Shown here piece by piece: positions 1 to 8,090 of a stretch of DNA of 42,185 nucleotides. This DNA is from Myxococcus xanthus. Its GTDB lineage: Bacteria > Myxococcota > Myxococcia > Myxococcales > Myxococcaceae. How positions within the stretch are numbered: position 1 is the stretch's first letter; each line of letters starts with the position of its first letter. Location of the stretch: assembly GCF_013116825.1 (NCBI RefSeq), contig NZ_JABFNS010000084.1, positions 1 through 42,185 on the forward strand, given 5' to 3'. The notes under the pieces are model-generated. The model did not search any database. It saw nothing but the letters and a program-made list of their open reading frames with translations, and was not told the origin of the DNA. A program made the position numbers and the translations under genes.

Positions 1-735
1 GCCCGCCCACAGCGTCGCGTCCTTGTCGATGCCCGTCCGGCCCGAGGCATGCCGAGCGGGGGTGCAGACGACCTCCAGCGCGCCCACGCGCGCACGCTCC
101 CACCAGTCGAGCTCGATGATGCGCGACTCGGGGATGCCCCAGCCCACCAGGTGTGCGCCGACGCCGAGCGGCACGATGAAGGAGGTGTCCCAGTCCTTCA
201 TCGCCAGCAGCGTTTGATGGTCCAGGTGGTCGTAGTGGTCATGGGAGATGGCGACCGCGTCGACGGCGGGCAGCTGCGTCAGCGCCAGGGGCGGGGCGTA
301 CCAGCGGCGCGGCCCTATCCAGCTCAGGGGCGACGCGCGCTCACTCCACACCGGGTCGACGAGAATCCGCTGACCGTCCAGCTCCACGAGCGACGTCGAG
401 TGCCCGAACCACGTGACGCGAAGGCCGGTGGCGGGTGGCGCGTCGAACGCGCTCCCGTCCAGTGTCACCGAGGGCAGCGCGCCCTGGGCAGGGCTCACGT
501 CAGGACTGGCGCTGAAGATGCTCGCGATGGAGCCCCAGGTGTCGTTGCGCAGGGGCTGCGGGTTGTCGAAGTGCCCGTCCTTCCATTGGGGCGAGCGCTC
601 CATGCGTGCCCGCCGCGCGCCGTCCGCGGCCTGACCCAGCGCCGGCCAGGCCTGGATGGCGACCACCGTCAGCTGCAGGGCCAGCAGCGCCGCCATTCCC
701 ATGGCCGAATACGCCAGCCTCCTGCGCCACGTCAT
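1..735 (-). CDS. MBL-fold metallo-hydrolase, C-terminus cut by window edge
   Basis: The reading frame is open from an ATG at 735 to the left edge with no stop, so only the first 245 residues are visible. An N-terminal hydrophobic segment (about residues 8-30) suggests membrane anchoring or export. The metal-binding signature of the metallo-beta-lactamase fold is plain: HDHYDHLD follows a V-A-I-S strand, and a WFGHSTSLVELDG segment precedes it, as in UlaG/NAPE-PLD-like hydrolases. The substrate cannot be told. The gene is divergent from a TetR gene stub at 807, and a perfect palindrome lies between them, so it was probably once under TetR control. Family assignment is firm; function within the family is not. 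Confidence 0.85.
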   Translation of the reverse strand, partial: MTWRRRLAYSAMGMAALLALQLTVVAIQAWPALGQAADGARRARMERSPQWKDGHFDNPQPLRNDTWGSIASIFSASPDVSPAQGALPSVTLDGSAFDAPPATGLRVTWFGHSTSLVELDGQRILVDPVWSERASPLSWIGPRRWYAPPLALTQLPAVDAVAISHDHYDHLDHQTLLAMKDWDTSFIVPLGVGAHLVGWGIPESRIIELDWWERARVGALEVVCTPARHASGRTGIDKDATLWAG

Positions 736-768
736 GCCGTCCACCCGCGCTCGTCGTGATGGGGTGAC

Positions 769-799
769 GAATTGACGAGATAGGTTGTTTTGTCAATTC
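769..799. promoter_or_regulatory. Palindrome between MBL hydrolase and TetR stub
   Basis: GAATTGAC at 769-776 is repeated in inverted form as GTCAATTC at 792-799, with 15 bases between. Each arm contains TTGAC, so on both strands it resembles a -35 element. Its place between divergent genes, one of them the start of a TetR regulator, fits a TetR operator that outlived its regulator. This is inferred from position and symmetry only. Confidence 0.5.
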
Positions 800-806
800 G
801 TTCCGC

Positions 807-944
807 ATGGCGGGCACCACGCGCGAAGCGCGTGATGCGTTGCGCCGGACGGCGATTCTTGACGCCGCCCTGGAGTGCTTCCCGGCGCGGTGCCAGGTTC
901 TTCGCTACGCCCGTGCGGGGGCCTGCGCCGCGCGTTTGCTATAG
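807..944 (+). pseudogene. Truncated TetR-family regulator (N-terminal stub)
   Basis: An ATG at 807 opens a 45-codon frame whose first 25 residues (REARDALRRTAILDAALECF) look like the first helix of a TetR DNA-binding domain. After the Phe the sequence stops resembling the family: no helix-turn-helix, no ligand domain, and a TAG at 942-944. I checked the other two plus frames beyond the break and saw no continuation, so this is truncation rather than frameshift. The 3' end overlaps the end of the convergent gene at 905, suggesting a deletion or rearrangement joined the two. It is divergent from the MBL gene, a common TetR arrangement. Confidence 0.5.
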
Positions 945-1405
945 GTGTCGCAGAGCTCCAGGTATTCGTCGCTGTCGATGTCGAGCGCCGCCACCCGCAT
1001 CTTCTTCGTCTTGGGCTTGTCCAGCGTGGTCTTGATTTGAATCATCTTGACCGTGGGGATGCCCATGTAGGACTGGCTGTAATACACATTCTCGGTCATG
1101 TCGGCCCACTCAATCAGCAGGCCATCCTCGAAGCGGATGCCATCCCGACCGATAATCAGCGCGGGCTTGTCCAGGTTGCCCAGCGGCCTGATGCAGTTGT
1201 AGAGCATCCAGACCATGCAGAGGTTGACCGCCCCGCAGAGCGCCATCACGCCGGGACTGTTCGCCAGCCGGAAGGTGAGGATGCCACAGAGGCCCGAGGC
1301 CACCGTCCAGATGACCACTCCGATGATGAGCTTCGTGCGCGAGTAGTAGACCTCGCGCGGCTTCAGCGTCTTTTGCTTGTTCTGCGAGGAACTGTAGATT
1401 TCCAT
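905..1405 (-). CDS. Small membrane protein with two TM helices and PH-like C-terminal domain
   Basis: A 166-residue protein. The frame stays open further upstream, but that extension overlaps the preceding gene, so the ATG at 1405 (MEIYSSSQNK) is preferred. Two hydrophobic stretches near residues 22-45 and 54-75 look like a helical hairpin. They are followed by a soluble region beginning ALIIGRDGIRFEDGLLIEW, which resembles the opening strands of bacterial PH-like domains (ligand unknown). It lies 28 bases downstream of another two-helix protein of similar plan, so the two probably form an operon and perhaps a complex. I cannot name a function. Confidence 0.7.
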   Translation of the reverse strand: MEIYSSSQNKQKTLKPREVYYSRTKLIIGVVIWTVASGLCGILTFRLANSPGVMALCGAVNLCMVWMLYNCIRPLGNLDKPALIIGRDGIRFEDGLLIEWADMTENVYYSQSYMGIPTVKMIQIKTTLDKPKTKKMRVAALDIDSDEYLELCDTYSKRAAQAPARA

Positions 1406-1433
1406 GACGTGCGACCTGTGAGGGGAAAGGGAG

Positions 1434-2189
1434 TCAGCTGGCCAGGCGTTGCGACAGGTAGGCCATGAGGACGGGCGCGTTGACGATGCGGGCCTCGTCA
1501 ATCTTGAGCGGCTTGCCCTGGGCGGCGATGATCAGCTCGCGGGTGGAGACGCCGTCTTCGAACTCGTTCTGGAAGCGGATGCTCTCGATGTCGTCCCAGC
1601 GCATCAGCCGCTTCTTGTGTGTCAGCCCGGCGCCACTGAGCGTGAGGGGGCCGAACTGCACCGCCTTGCCGGCGTTGACCTGCCGGTGCACGCCGTCAAT
1701 CAGCGCATCGACGACATGGTCCGTTACGTGGGCGTACAGCTCGTCCGCGTCGCTCCACAGGTTCAGCCTCAGCCGGTAGGTGCCCCCGCGGTGGCGCAGG
1801 ATGAGCCGGTCGTGGTTCTGCACCGCGATGATGGCGCTCACGTTCCGCCAGGCGATGCGCGTGTCACCCGCGCGCAGGCACTCCTCATCCACCACCAGCT
1901 TCGGCGGCGCGGCCAGCCATGCGAACAAGTCGCCGGCCCGCCAGAAGATGAAATAGAGGCCGCACGGGATGCCCGCCAGCAGGACGATTGGCGCGGAGTT
2001 GTAGCGGAACATCCCTTTGATGAAGTCCTGAGGGAGCAGGTAGATCTTGCCGAACGAGAGAAACGCCGCGGCCACCAAATAAATCAGGGCGAAGCCAGCG
2101 GCGAGCCAGGACAGGACGTGCGTGGGGAATTCCCGGGTGTGCGAGCGCTTCAGTGAAGCCTCCAGAGCCGTATCGAAAAGTACACGCAC
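1434..2189 (-). CDS. Membrane protein of unknown function with two TM helices
   Basis: A 251-residue protein starting at GTG 2189; the codon just before it is an in-frame TAG, so no longer form is possible. Hydrophobic segments at about residues 25-46 and 67-84 are followed by a region (KLVVDEECLRAGDTRIAWRN) with the strand pattern of a PH-like domain and a second, similar stretch near residue 190 (LMRWDDIESIRF). The architecture matches the downstream gene at 905, with which it probably forms an operon. No strong Shine-Dalgarno is visible before the GTG. No function is claimed. Confidence 0.7.
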   Translation of the reverse strand: MRVLFDTALEASLKRSHTREFPTHVLSWLAAGFALIYLVAAAFLSFGKIYLLPQDFIKGMFRYNSAPIVLLAGIPCGLYFIFWRAGDLFAWLAAPPKLVVDEECLRAGDTRIAWRNVSAIIAVQNHDRLILRHRGGTYRLRLNLWSDADELYAHVTDHVVDALIDGVHRQVNAGKAVQFGPLTLSGAGLTHKKRLMRWDDIESIRFQNEFEDGVSTRELIIAAQGKPLKIDEARIVNAPVLMAYLSQRLAS

Positions 2190-2958
2190 CTATAAACAAT
2201 CGCATGTGTATTTTCGATGAGATTCGCCACTGTGCTCAGGGTGAAGTCAGAGGGACGCATTTTACCGGTGTCTCATACTCCGTGTGATGTTCCAGGGTTG
2301 TTCAGGCGCGGCGAATTCAAGAAACAATCGGTGTTCTCAAGCCGTGAGAGGTCATTGGATGAGGTTGTGTGAAACACCGCCTTTCCGTGTCTGTCGTGCC
2401 TGCGGCATGGCGGAGCGCATTCTCCGGACGGCGCCGGGCCTTGGCGGGTGGATGGGGTGGCGAGGGCATCAGGTGACACGGCGCCATCCGCCGCGCGCGG
2501 TGTCCAGGCCAGCGCCGATGCGGGCGGTGAGCGCCGGGTCGAAGCGGCTGCCGCGGGCCGTGGGAGCGTGGTCGCACGCGCACCGGGTGGGGCTGGCGCC
2601 GCCGCGTTGGTGTGTACCCGGCGGGTCGCGTGACTCGTCAAGGCGAACCCGGCCGCTCCTGCCTCCGCGAACATGCTTGGGGGCGCGCGCAGTCCCGCGC
2701 GGGAGCGGCGGGGCCCTGGCGCGCTGACGCCTGGCTTTCGCGCAGGGGCGGTGCCGCAGGAGTTGCGCGGTGCGCCATTCCCATGCACCCATGAATGGAA
2801 ATGAATGGTGGGGGCGTGCCTTGCGTGGTGCCATTCATTGACATAGGGTCCAGGTTTCCCGGGGGGGGCTGGTGAGTGCGCAAGGCTTTACGCGCCGGTT
2901 GTGTCCACCATGCCAAAGCTCCTCTGGGATTGCGCCCCCGCGCGAGGAGAGCCGCCTC
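2190..2958. other. 769-base region without a convincing gene
   Basis: Several frames are open here on both strands, but their translations are Arg/Pro/Ala-rich with no recognisable domain, no clear ribosome site and no exclusive codon bias, as expected for chance frames in high-GC DNA. The only structure I see is the ATGAATGG repeat cluster at 2791-2839, near the start of the TadG-like gene. TTGACA at 2838-2843 resembles a -35 box but no -10 follows at a suitable distance. Confidence 0.6.
2791..2839. repeat. ATGAATGG direct and inverted repeat cluster
   Basis: ATGAATGG occurs at 2791-2798 and again at 2801-2808, a 10-base period, one helical turn. The inverted copy CCATTCATT lies at 2831-2839 and pairs with AATGAATGG at 2800-2808. 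Two same-face copies plus an inverted third, upstream of the TadG-like gene, look like a regulator-binding site rather than a terminator, since there is no T-tract. Confidence 0.45.
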
Positions 2959-5037
2959 ATGCTGACCCGGAGCCTTCGTCAGAGTTTCCGCCGCCAGGAG
3001 GGCCAGGCGCTGGTGCTCATGGCGCTGATGGTGCTGATCATGTCCCTGGCCGTGCTGGCCACCGTCAACATCGGCCATACGGTGCATGAGCGCATTCGTC
3101 TCCAGAACACAGCGGACGCGGCGGCGTACTCCATGGCGGCCATGGAGGCCCGGGCCTTCAATTTCTACGCATACGCCAATCGCACGCAGGTGTCGCACTA
3201 CGTGTCGGCGATGATGTGGCAGTCGTTGCTGTCGCTCGTCTACTCCATCGAGGCGTTCCTGACGGACCTCTATGGGCTCATGAAGACGCTGAACCCCTGC
3301 GCGGGGTCACCTTCCGGCTACTGGATGTTCATCTGTCCGGTCCTGCAACTCGTCCCCATCGTCGGGCCCATCCTGCGGGCGGTCAGCCGCATCATGACGC
3401 TCTACCGGGATACCTTCTTGCGGCTGGTCCAGACGACTCTTCAAACCGTCAACCCGGACGCCATCATCGGACGGCTCGTCATCCCCGCGCATCGGGTCTT
3501 GAATGGTGTGATGTTCTTCGCATCCCAGGCGGTGATGGTCTCGGCATCCACTCACGTGGTGCAGTCCAGTCAGTCCGTCATTGACGCGAACGACAGCAAC
3601 GTCGATTCGATGATGAGCCAGCTGGCCACGGGAGCCTACAGCCAATGCCTGTTCGGCCAGGCGCACAACACCCACGCGGGCGGAGGGCCGCTGTCATTGA
3701 AGAACCCCTTCGGCGCTCTGGACGTGACCAGGCGAGCCGCGAATGACCCTGTCGCGCGCGCCAAGCGCGCCATGGGAGGCATCACCAATGCCACTCGGTA
3801 TCCCTGCGATACCGCTTCGTCCGGTGGCGTCATGGAGTGCCCGGAAGGCTTCGTCGGAAATCGCGGCCTGGGAGGGCTGCTGCCGATACCAAACATGCTC
3901 GGCTTCCTGAAGGACTTCCTCAACGAGGGGATCGACGTCGCTGGGGTCATGCAGTTCGGCAAGATGGGCCAGACTCGCATGCTCTCCTCGAACCATCCCA
4001 ACGTGGGGAGTCTCAGGGAGGGGCGAGGGCCTGGCAATGATGGGCGGAACTTCATCCGGGACTGGAATGACAACCTGCAGCCGTGGGGCATGATGGCGCA
4101 GGGCGACAACATCGGCTCGGATGACCCGTACTGGATCAACATCGGCCCCGCCGAGCTGGGGCGCGGTCCCTTCAAGATTGACAATCCCCTGGCCTGCACC
4201 AAGGACGACGACTACTGGAAGTGCTTTGGTGACAACCGCCGGCGCAAGAACGACAACAACCGCGCCCAGTTGCCGTACAGGCACATGATGAAGACGAGCA
4301 TCTGGGCGCTCAACGACGTGGACAGTGGAAGCCGGCGAGGAGGGCTCCATTGGCGGGTCAACTACTCGGACCATGGCCGGTCCTGGGGCGGCCATGTGCG
4401 GCCCGCCGGGCGCGAGGGCCGATTCGGCATCCATGAGACGGAGATTTGCGTGGTGAGGTTGGGGACCTGCTTGCTGAAGACGAATGTCTACACGGCGAAC
4501 GTCCGGCCCGTGCAGGATGGCAATCACCGTTGGGCGGGGCTCGTGCCCTTCATGCACTTCGAGCCCGGCCAGTTCGGGTCGGTGTGCAACCCGACGGCCA
4601 ACGCCAACATGGAGGAAGCGGCGACGCGTCTGGTTGACTTCAATCAGCCCTCCACCTGGGTGGCGATGAACAAGTCGCCGGACGAGCTCATCAACCGCCA
4701 GAACGCGGACGGCGCAGGCTCCAACGCGCCCGCGCTGCTCAACAACCAGGGCAAGGTGACCTTCGCCTTCTCACCGGAGAGCGAGGGCCTGGAGATGATG
4801 AACAACCGCAAGAAGTTCCTCGGCATGGTCGAGGGACTCAACGTCATCTCCCGCGGGCAGTCCTACTACCACCGGCCGGGCAACTGGGCGGAGCAGCCCA
4901 ACTTCTTCAACCCCTACTGGCGCCCCCGTCTGGCGTCGGTGTACCAGGGGCGCCACTCGCTGCCCGCGCTGGGCGGCATGTTGGATTCGCTGCCAGGGCC
5001 GATGCGTGGAATCGCGCCCAAGATCATCACGCACTGA
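2959..5037 (+). CDS. TadG-like pilus-assembly/secreted protein
   Basis: A 692-residue protein. The ATG at 2959 is chosen because GAGGAG lies nine bases upstream; a GTG at 2872 would only add a non-conserved leader. The N-terminus has the TadE/TadG pattern: basic residues, GQALVLMALMVL leading into one hydrophobic helix, then HERIRLQNTADAAAYSMA, the conserved 'N-TADAAA' region of Flp pilus-assembly TadG and related proteins. The rest is a long extracytoplasmic region with further hydrophobic patches between residues 90 and 200 and scattered Cys. TadG proteins usually sit in tad loci; here no tad genes are adjacent, so this is an orphan. It converges with the VOC gene, five bases away. Confidence 0.75.
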   Translation: MLTRSLRQSFRRQEGQALVLMALMVLIMSLAVLATVNIGHTVHERIRLQNTADAAAYSMAAMEARAFNFYAYANRTQVSHYVSAMMWQSLLSLVYSIEAFLTDLYGLMKTLNPCAGSPSGYWMFICPVLQLVPIVGPILRAVSRIMTLYRDTFLRLVQTTLQTVNPDAIIGRLVIPAHRVLNGVMFFASQAVMVSASTHVVQSSQSVIDANDSNVDSMMSQLATGAYSQCLFGQAHNTHAGGGPLSLKNPFGALDVTRRAANDPVARAKRAMGGITNATRYPCDTASSGGVMECPEGFVGNRGLGGLLPIPNMLGFLKDFLNEGIDVAGVMQFGKMGQTRMLSSNHPNVGSLREGRGPGNDGRNFIRDWNDNLQPWGMMAQGDNIGSDDPYWINIGPAELGRGPFKIDNPLACTKDDDYWKCFGDNRRRKNDNNRAQLPYRHMMKTSIWALNDVDSGSRRGGLHWRVNYSDHGRSWGGHVRPAGREGRFGIHETEICVVRLGTCLLKTNVYTANVRPVQDGNHRWAGLVPFMHFEPGQFGSVCNPTANANMEEAATRLVDFNQPSTWVAMNKSPDELINRQNADGAGSNAPALLNNQGKVTFAFSPESEGLEMMNNRKKFLGMVEGLNVISRGQSYYHRPGNWAEQPNFFNPYWRPRLASVYQGRHSLPALGGMLDSLPGPMRGIAPKIITH

Positions 5038-5042
5038 GCCCG

Positions 5043-5471
5043 TCACCCGACGGGAAGCGCGCTGGCCTCGTACTGCTTCGCGAAGTCCTCGCTCGGCGGA
5101 ATGGGCTTGATGACGTCGATGAGCACCCCGTTGGGGTCCGAGGTGATGAAGTGCCGCTGGCCAAACGCCTCGTCCCTCAGCGGGAGGTGGATGGGCAGGC
5201 CGGCGGCCTGCACGTCCCGGTAGACGGCGTCCGGGTCTTCCACCTCGAAGTTCAGGATGGTCCCCGCCACCGTGCCCCGGGCCACCGCCGGCACCGTTTC
5301 GTGCCGGCCGTCCAGGATGGCCAGCGCGACATGCTCTGCGTCGTCCGACTGGAGGTGGACGTACCAGTCGCTGGTGAAGCGCGGACTGAATCCAAAGTGC
5401 GCCGTGTAGAACGCCGCCGTCCCCGCGACGTCGTTCGTCATGATGACCGGGTAGTAACTGGTGATTTTCAT
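5043..5471 (-). CDS. VOC (glyoxalase/bleomycin-resistance) family protein
   Basis: A 142-residue protein from ATG 5471. It has the two beta-alpha-beta-beta-beta modules of the vicinal oxygen chelate fold: an opening '[18 protein letters not shown]' strand and helix, and a closing '[19 protein letters not shown]' ending typical of glyoxalase/dioxygenase-like proteins. Such proteins bind a divalent metal and isomerise, cleave or sequester small electrophiles or antibiotics; the substrate cannot be read from sequence. It is divergent from a TetR regulator 57 bases away and shares a palindromic operator with it, so it is probably the target of that regulator. Confidence 0.88.
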   Translation of the reverse strand: MKITSYYPVIMTNDVAGTAAFYTAHFGFSPRFTSDWYVHLQSDDAEHVALAILDGRHETVPAVARGTVAGTILNFEVEDPDAVYRDVQAAGLPIHLPLRDEAFGQRHFITSDPNGVLIDVIKPIPPSEDFAKQYEASALPVG

Positions 5472-5511
5472 GGGCTCCCGCTCTCCTTCGGGCTTGTCTT
5501 TCAGTGAGGTA

Positions 5512-5532
5512 GCATACAGGCTGCATGTATGC
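5512..5532. promoter_or_regulatory. TetR operator covering the tetR start codon
   Basis: GCATACA (5512-5518) and TGTATGC (5526-5532) form a perfect inverted repeat with a 7-base spacer. The right arm contains the ATG of the TetR gene at 5529. Placement between divergent VOC and TetR genes suggests one dimer site controlling both, with autorepression by direct occlusion of the start region. Confidence 0.65.
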
Positions 5533-6116
5533 AATCGAGGGCACGAAGAAGCAACGATGAGCGCAGCGCGACGACGCGGCAGGCGCTCGTGAGCGCGAGC
5601 CGGGCGCTGTTCGTGGAGAAGGGGTACGCGCAGACGTCGACGCCGGAGGTGGTGGCCGCCGCCGCGGTGACGCGCGGGGCGCTCTACCACCACTTCGAGG
5701 ACAAGCAGGCGCTGCTGCGGGCGGTGCTCGAGCGGGAATTCGCCGAGTTGCGCAGGGCCATCGACCAGGCGACGCCGCCGGCTTTGGGCGCGCGGGAGGC
5801 GCTCATCGCTGGAAGCCTGGCCTACCTCGACGCGATGGCCGTCCCGGGCCGCACGCGCCTGCTCCTCGTGGATGGGCCGGCGGTGTTCGGCCATGCGGAG
5901 ATGATGGCACTCGACGAGGCCTCCGCCGCGGGCTCGTTGCGAGAAGGGCTCGCCGCCTTGCTGGGGGACGGACCGCTGGTGCCGGCGCTCGCCAGCCTGC
6001 TGTCCGCCGCCTTCGACCGCGCGGCCCTGGCCATCAGCACCGGCGGCGACGCGAAGGCCTACCGCGAGGCGATGCTCGCGCTCATCGAGCGCGTCACCGC
6101 TGGCGCCGGCCGTTGA
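5529..6116 (+). CDS. TetR/AcrR-family transcriptional regulator
   Basis: A 195-residue repressor. The N-terminal helix-turn-helix is canonical: a first helix '[20 protein letters not shown]', then '[22 protein letters not shown]', ending in the family's LYHHF-xxK recognition segment. The C-terminal 140 residues are the helical ligand and dimer domain. No Shine-Dalgarno lies at normal distance (GAGG is 19 bases upstream), and the start codon lies inside the palindrome 5512-5532, so a leaderless transcript is possible. It likely represses the divergent VOC gene and itself. Its 3' end overlaps the convergent gene at 6094 by 23 bases. Confidence 0.9.
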   Translation: MQSRARRSNDERSATTRQALVSASRALFVEKGYAQTSTPEVVAAAAVTRGALYHHFEDKQALLRAVLEREFAELRRAIDQATPPALGAREALIAGSLAYLDAMAVPGRTRLLLVDGPAVFGHAEMMALDEASAAGSLREGLAALLGDGPLVPALASLLSAAFDRAALAISTGGDAKAYREAMLALIERVTAGAGR

Positions 6117-6519
6117 GTGGCAGCGGCTTCAGCGTGTTCGACTCCGTGTCGTCCGACAGGGCCGAGGCCACATGGACCAGGTGGGTGCCGCTCAGGTAGG
6201 CGGCCACGATGACGGAGATGCGCAGCACGAGCAGCGTGGGCTCGAAAGGGAGGATGTCGCGTTCCTGGAGCCAGGCGAGCGTCTGCGGCGCGTAGGCGGC
6301 GTTGCAGGCAGCCACCACGCCCAGGAGCAGGAACATCTGGACGATGCCCAGGAAGGTGTTGGCCCGGGAGCGCACCAGGCCGGCGAGCCCGCCCAGCCGT
6401 TCCATGAGCAGCGGCCTGACGAACTTCATCACCAGGATGCCCTGGATGATGCCCACGGCCAGCGGGACGAAGATTTCGGCCAGGGCCATGACTGTCTGGG
6501 TTTGTTCGCTCGAACTCAT
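6094..6519 (-). CDS. Integral membrane protein, about three TM helices
   Basis: A 141-residue protein from ATG 6519 (MSSSEQTQ); an upstream ATG at 6546 in the same frame is possible but adds an unlikely leader. Hydrophobic segments lie near residues 10-30, 50-75 and 95-120. I do not recognise a family. It is downstream of the encapsulin operon on the same strand, separated by 135 bases containing two imperfect hairpins, so it is probably transcribed separately. Its 3' end overlaps the end of the TetR gene tail to tail by 23 bases. Confidence 0.65.
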   Translation of the reverse strand: MSSSEQTQTVMALAEIFVPLAVGIIQGILVMKFVRPLLMERLGGLAGLVRSRANTFLGIVQMFLLLGVVAACNAAYAPQTLAWLQERDILPFEPTLLVLRISVIVAAYLSGTHLVHVASALSDDTESNTLKPLPLNGRRQR

Positions 6520-6654
6520 GGCCGCGGACGATGCTCCGTCACGCAAAGCGAATCAACCCGGCCCGCCGGTTGACGGATGCGGCACGCGAGCGTTTCAGGC
6601 GGCACCGCGGGGCCAGGCATTGGGCCTGGACCCGCCGTGTCACTTTCTGGAACG

Positions 6655-8055
6655 TCAGCCGCCGAGCTCCACGTTCTCCAGCACGCCCAGCGCATCGGGG
6701 ATGAGCAGCGCCGCGGAGAAGTAGGTGCTGACCAGGTAGTTCGTGATGGCCTTGTCCGTCACATCCATGCGGCGCACGGAGAGGCCGGGCTCGACTTCAT
6801 CCGGCAGGCCGGTGCGGCGCAGGCCGATGACGCCCTGGTCCTCCTGGCCGGTGCGCAGCACGAGGATGGAGCTGGTGCGCTGCTCGGTGATGGGAATCTT
6901 GTCACACGGCAGCAGGGGGACTCCGCGCCAGGCCATGCACGGGGTGCCCTGGACCTCGACGGGCGTCGGATAGATGCCCCGGCGGGTGCACTCCCTGCCG
7001 AACGCCGCGATGGTGCGCGGGTGCGCCAGGAAGAAGCGCGACTTGCGGCGCCGGCTGAGCAGCTCGTCCAGGTCATCGGGCGTGGGCGGCCCGTTGCGGG
7101 TGTGGACGCGCTGCTTGAGGTCGGCGTTGTGGAGCAGGCCGAAGTCCCGGTTGTTGATGAGCTCGTGCTCCTGCCGCTCCCGCAGCGCTTCGATGGTCAG
7201 CCGAAGCTGCTGCTCCGTCTGGTCCATGGGGTCGCTGAACACGTCGGCGACGCGCGTGTGGACCCGGAGCACCGTCTGGGCCACGCTCAGCTCGTACTCG
7301 CGGGGCGTGAGCTCGTAGTCCACGTAGCCGCCCTGGATGTCCGGCTCACCGGAGTGGCCGGCGGCCAGGGGGATGGCGGCCTGCCCCAGCTTGTCCTGGG
7401 GCTTCTTCAGGCGCTCCCGGTACCGCTCCACCTGGGCGCGCAGCGTGGCGGACCGGGCAATCAGGTCCTCGAACACCCGCTGCGGCAGGGACAGCACCGT
7501 GCAGGGCGTGGTGGCCTTGACGGTGAAGGTCCAGACGTCATCCGACTCCGCCACCGCCTGGTCGCCGAAGTGGTCGCCGTCCGCCAGCACATCCAGGATG
7601 ACGGGCGCGCCATACGGGCCTGCGCGGAGCTTGCGCGCCTTGCCGTGGGCCAGCAGGAACACGTGCTCGGCGGGAGTGCCCGCCTCGACGATGACGTCGC
7701 CCGCCTTGTACTCCGCCTGGGTGAACCGGCTGGCCAGGGCGGAAATCACCTCGTCGTCGCCGCTCAGGCCCCGCAGCAGCGGCAGCTTGAGCAGCTCCTG
7801 CGGGATGATCTGCACCTTCGCGCCGATGTTGCTGAACACGAGGCGGTCATCCGTCACCGCGTAGCTCAGCCGGCGGTTGACCCGGTACGTGCCGCCCGTC
7901 ACCTCCACCCAGGGCAGCATGCGCAGCAGCCACCGGGGGGTGATGCCCTGCATCTGCGGGACGGTCTTCGTCGTCGTCGCCAGCTGGCGCGCCGCGGCCG
8001 TGCCCAGGCTCAGCCGTGGGGTGTCGTCGCCACCTGTCTTCACGAAATTCGCCAT
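6655..8055 (-). CDS. Family 2B encapsulin shell protein (paralogue A)
   Basis: A 466-residue protein, usually auto-annotated as a Crp/Fnr regulator, but it has no helix-turn-helix. It matches Family 2B encapsulins (HK97-type shell proteins, EshA-like): an N-terminal arm with [15 protein letters not shown] (16-30), a shell-fold segment ([17 protein letters not shown], then [10 protein letters not shown]), a cyclic-nucleotide-binding-like insertion at about 98-215, and the rest of the shell fold ([38 protein letters not shown]). In the inserted domain the phosphate-cassette Arg is replaced by Trp (W175 in VWTFTVKA), so standard cAMP binding is doubtful. Residues 334-340 (SRRRKSR) form a basic patch absent in paralogue B. 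It is third in the operon, 35 bases after paralogue B, with TGAGGAAA before ATG 8055. Confidence 0.9.
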   Translation of the reverse strand: MANFVKTGGDDTPRLSLGTAAARQLATTTKTVPQMQGITPRWLLRMLPWVEVTGGTYRVNRRLSYAVTDDRLVFSNIGAKVQIIPQELLKLPLLRGLSGDDEVISALASRFTQAEYKAGDVIVEAGTPAEHVFLLAHGKARKLRAGPYGAPVILDVLADGDHFGDQAVAESDDVWTFTVKATTPCTVLSLPQRVFEDLIARSATLRAQVERYRERLKKPQDKLGQAAIPLAAGHSGEPDIQGGYVDYELTPREYELSVAQTVLRVHTRVADVFSDPMDQTEQQLRLTIEALRERQEHELINNRDFGLLHNADLKQRVHTRNGPPTPDDLDELLSRRRKSRFFLAHPRTIAAFGRECTRRGIYPTPVEVQGTPCMAWRGVPLLPCDKIPITEQRTSSILVLRTGQEDQGVIGLRRTGLPDEVEPGLSVRRMDVTDKAITNYLVSTYFSAALLIPDALGVLENVELGG

Positions 8056-8090
8056 GTGGATTTCCTCACGTCATCCGAGCGGGAGGAGGG

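Noticed and set aside
2273..2834. Overlapping small frames on both strands
   Set aside because: Arg/Pro/Ala-rich translations with no start context; treated as non-coding.
2838..2866. Sigma-70 promoter from TTGACA at 2838
   Set aside because: The -10 position falls in a G-run with no AT-rich hexamer.
6600..6640. Terminator after the encapsulin operon
   Set aside because: CCAGGC/GCCTGG can pair, but the stem is short, imperfect and has no T-tract.
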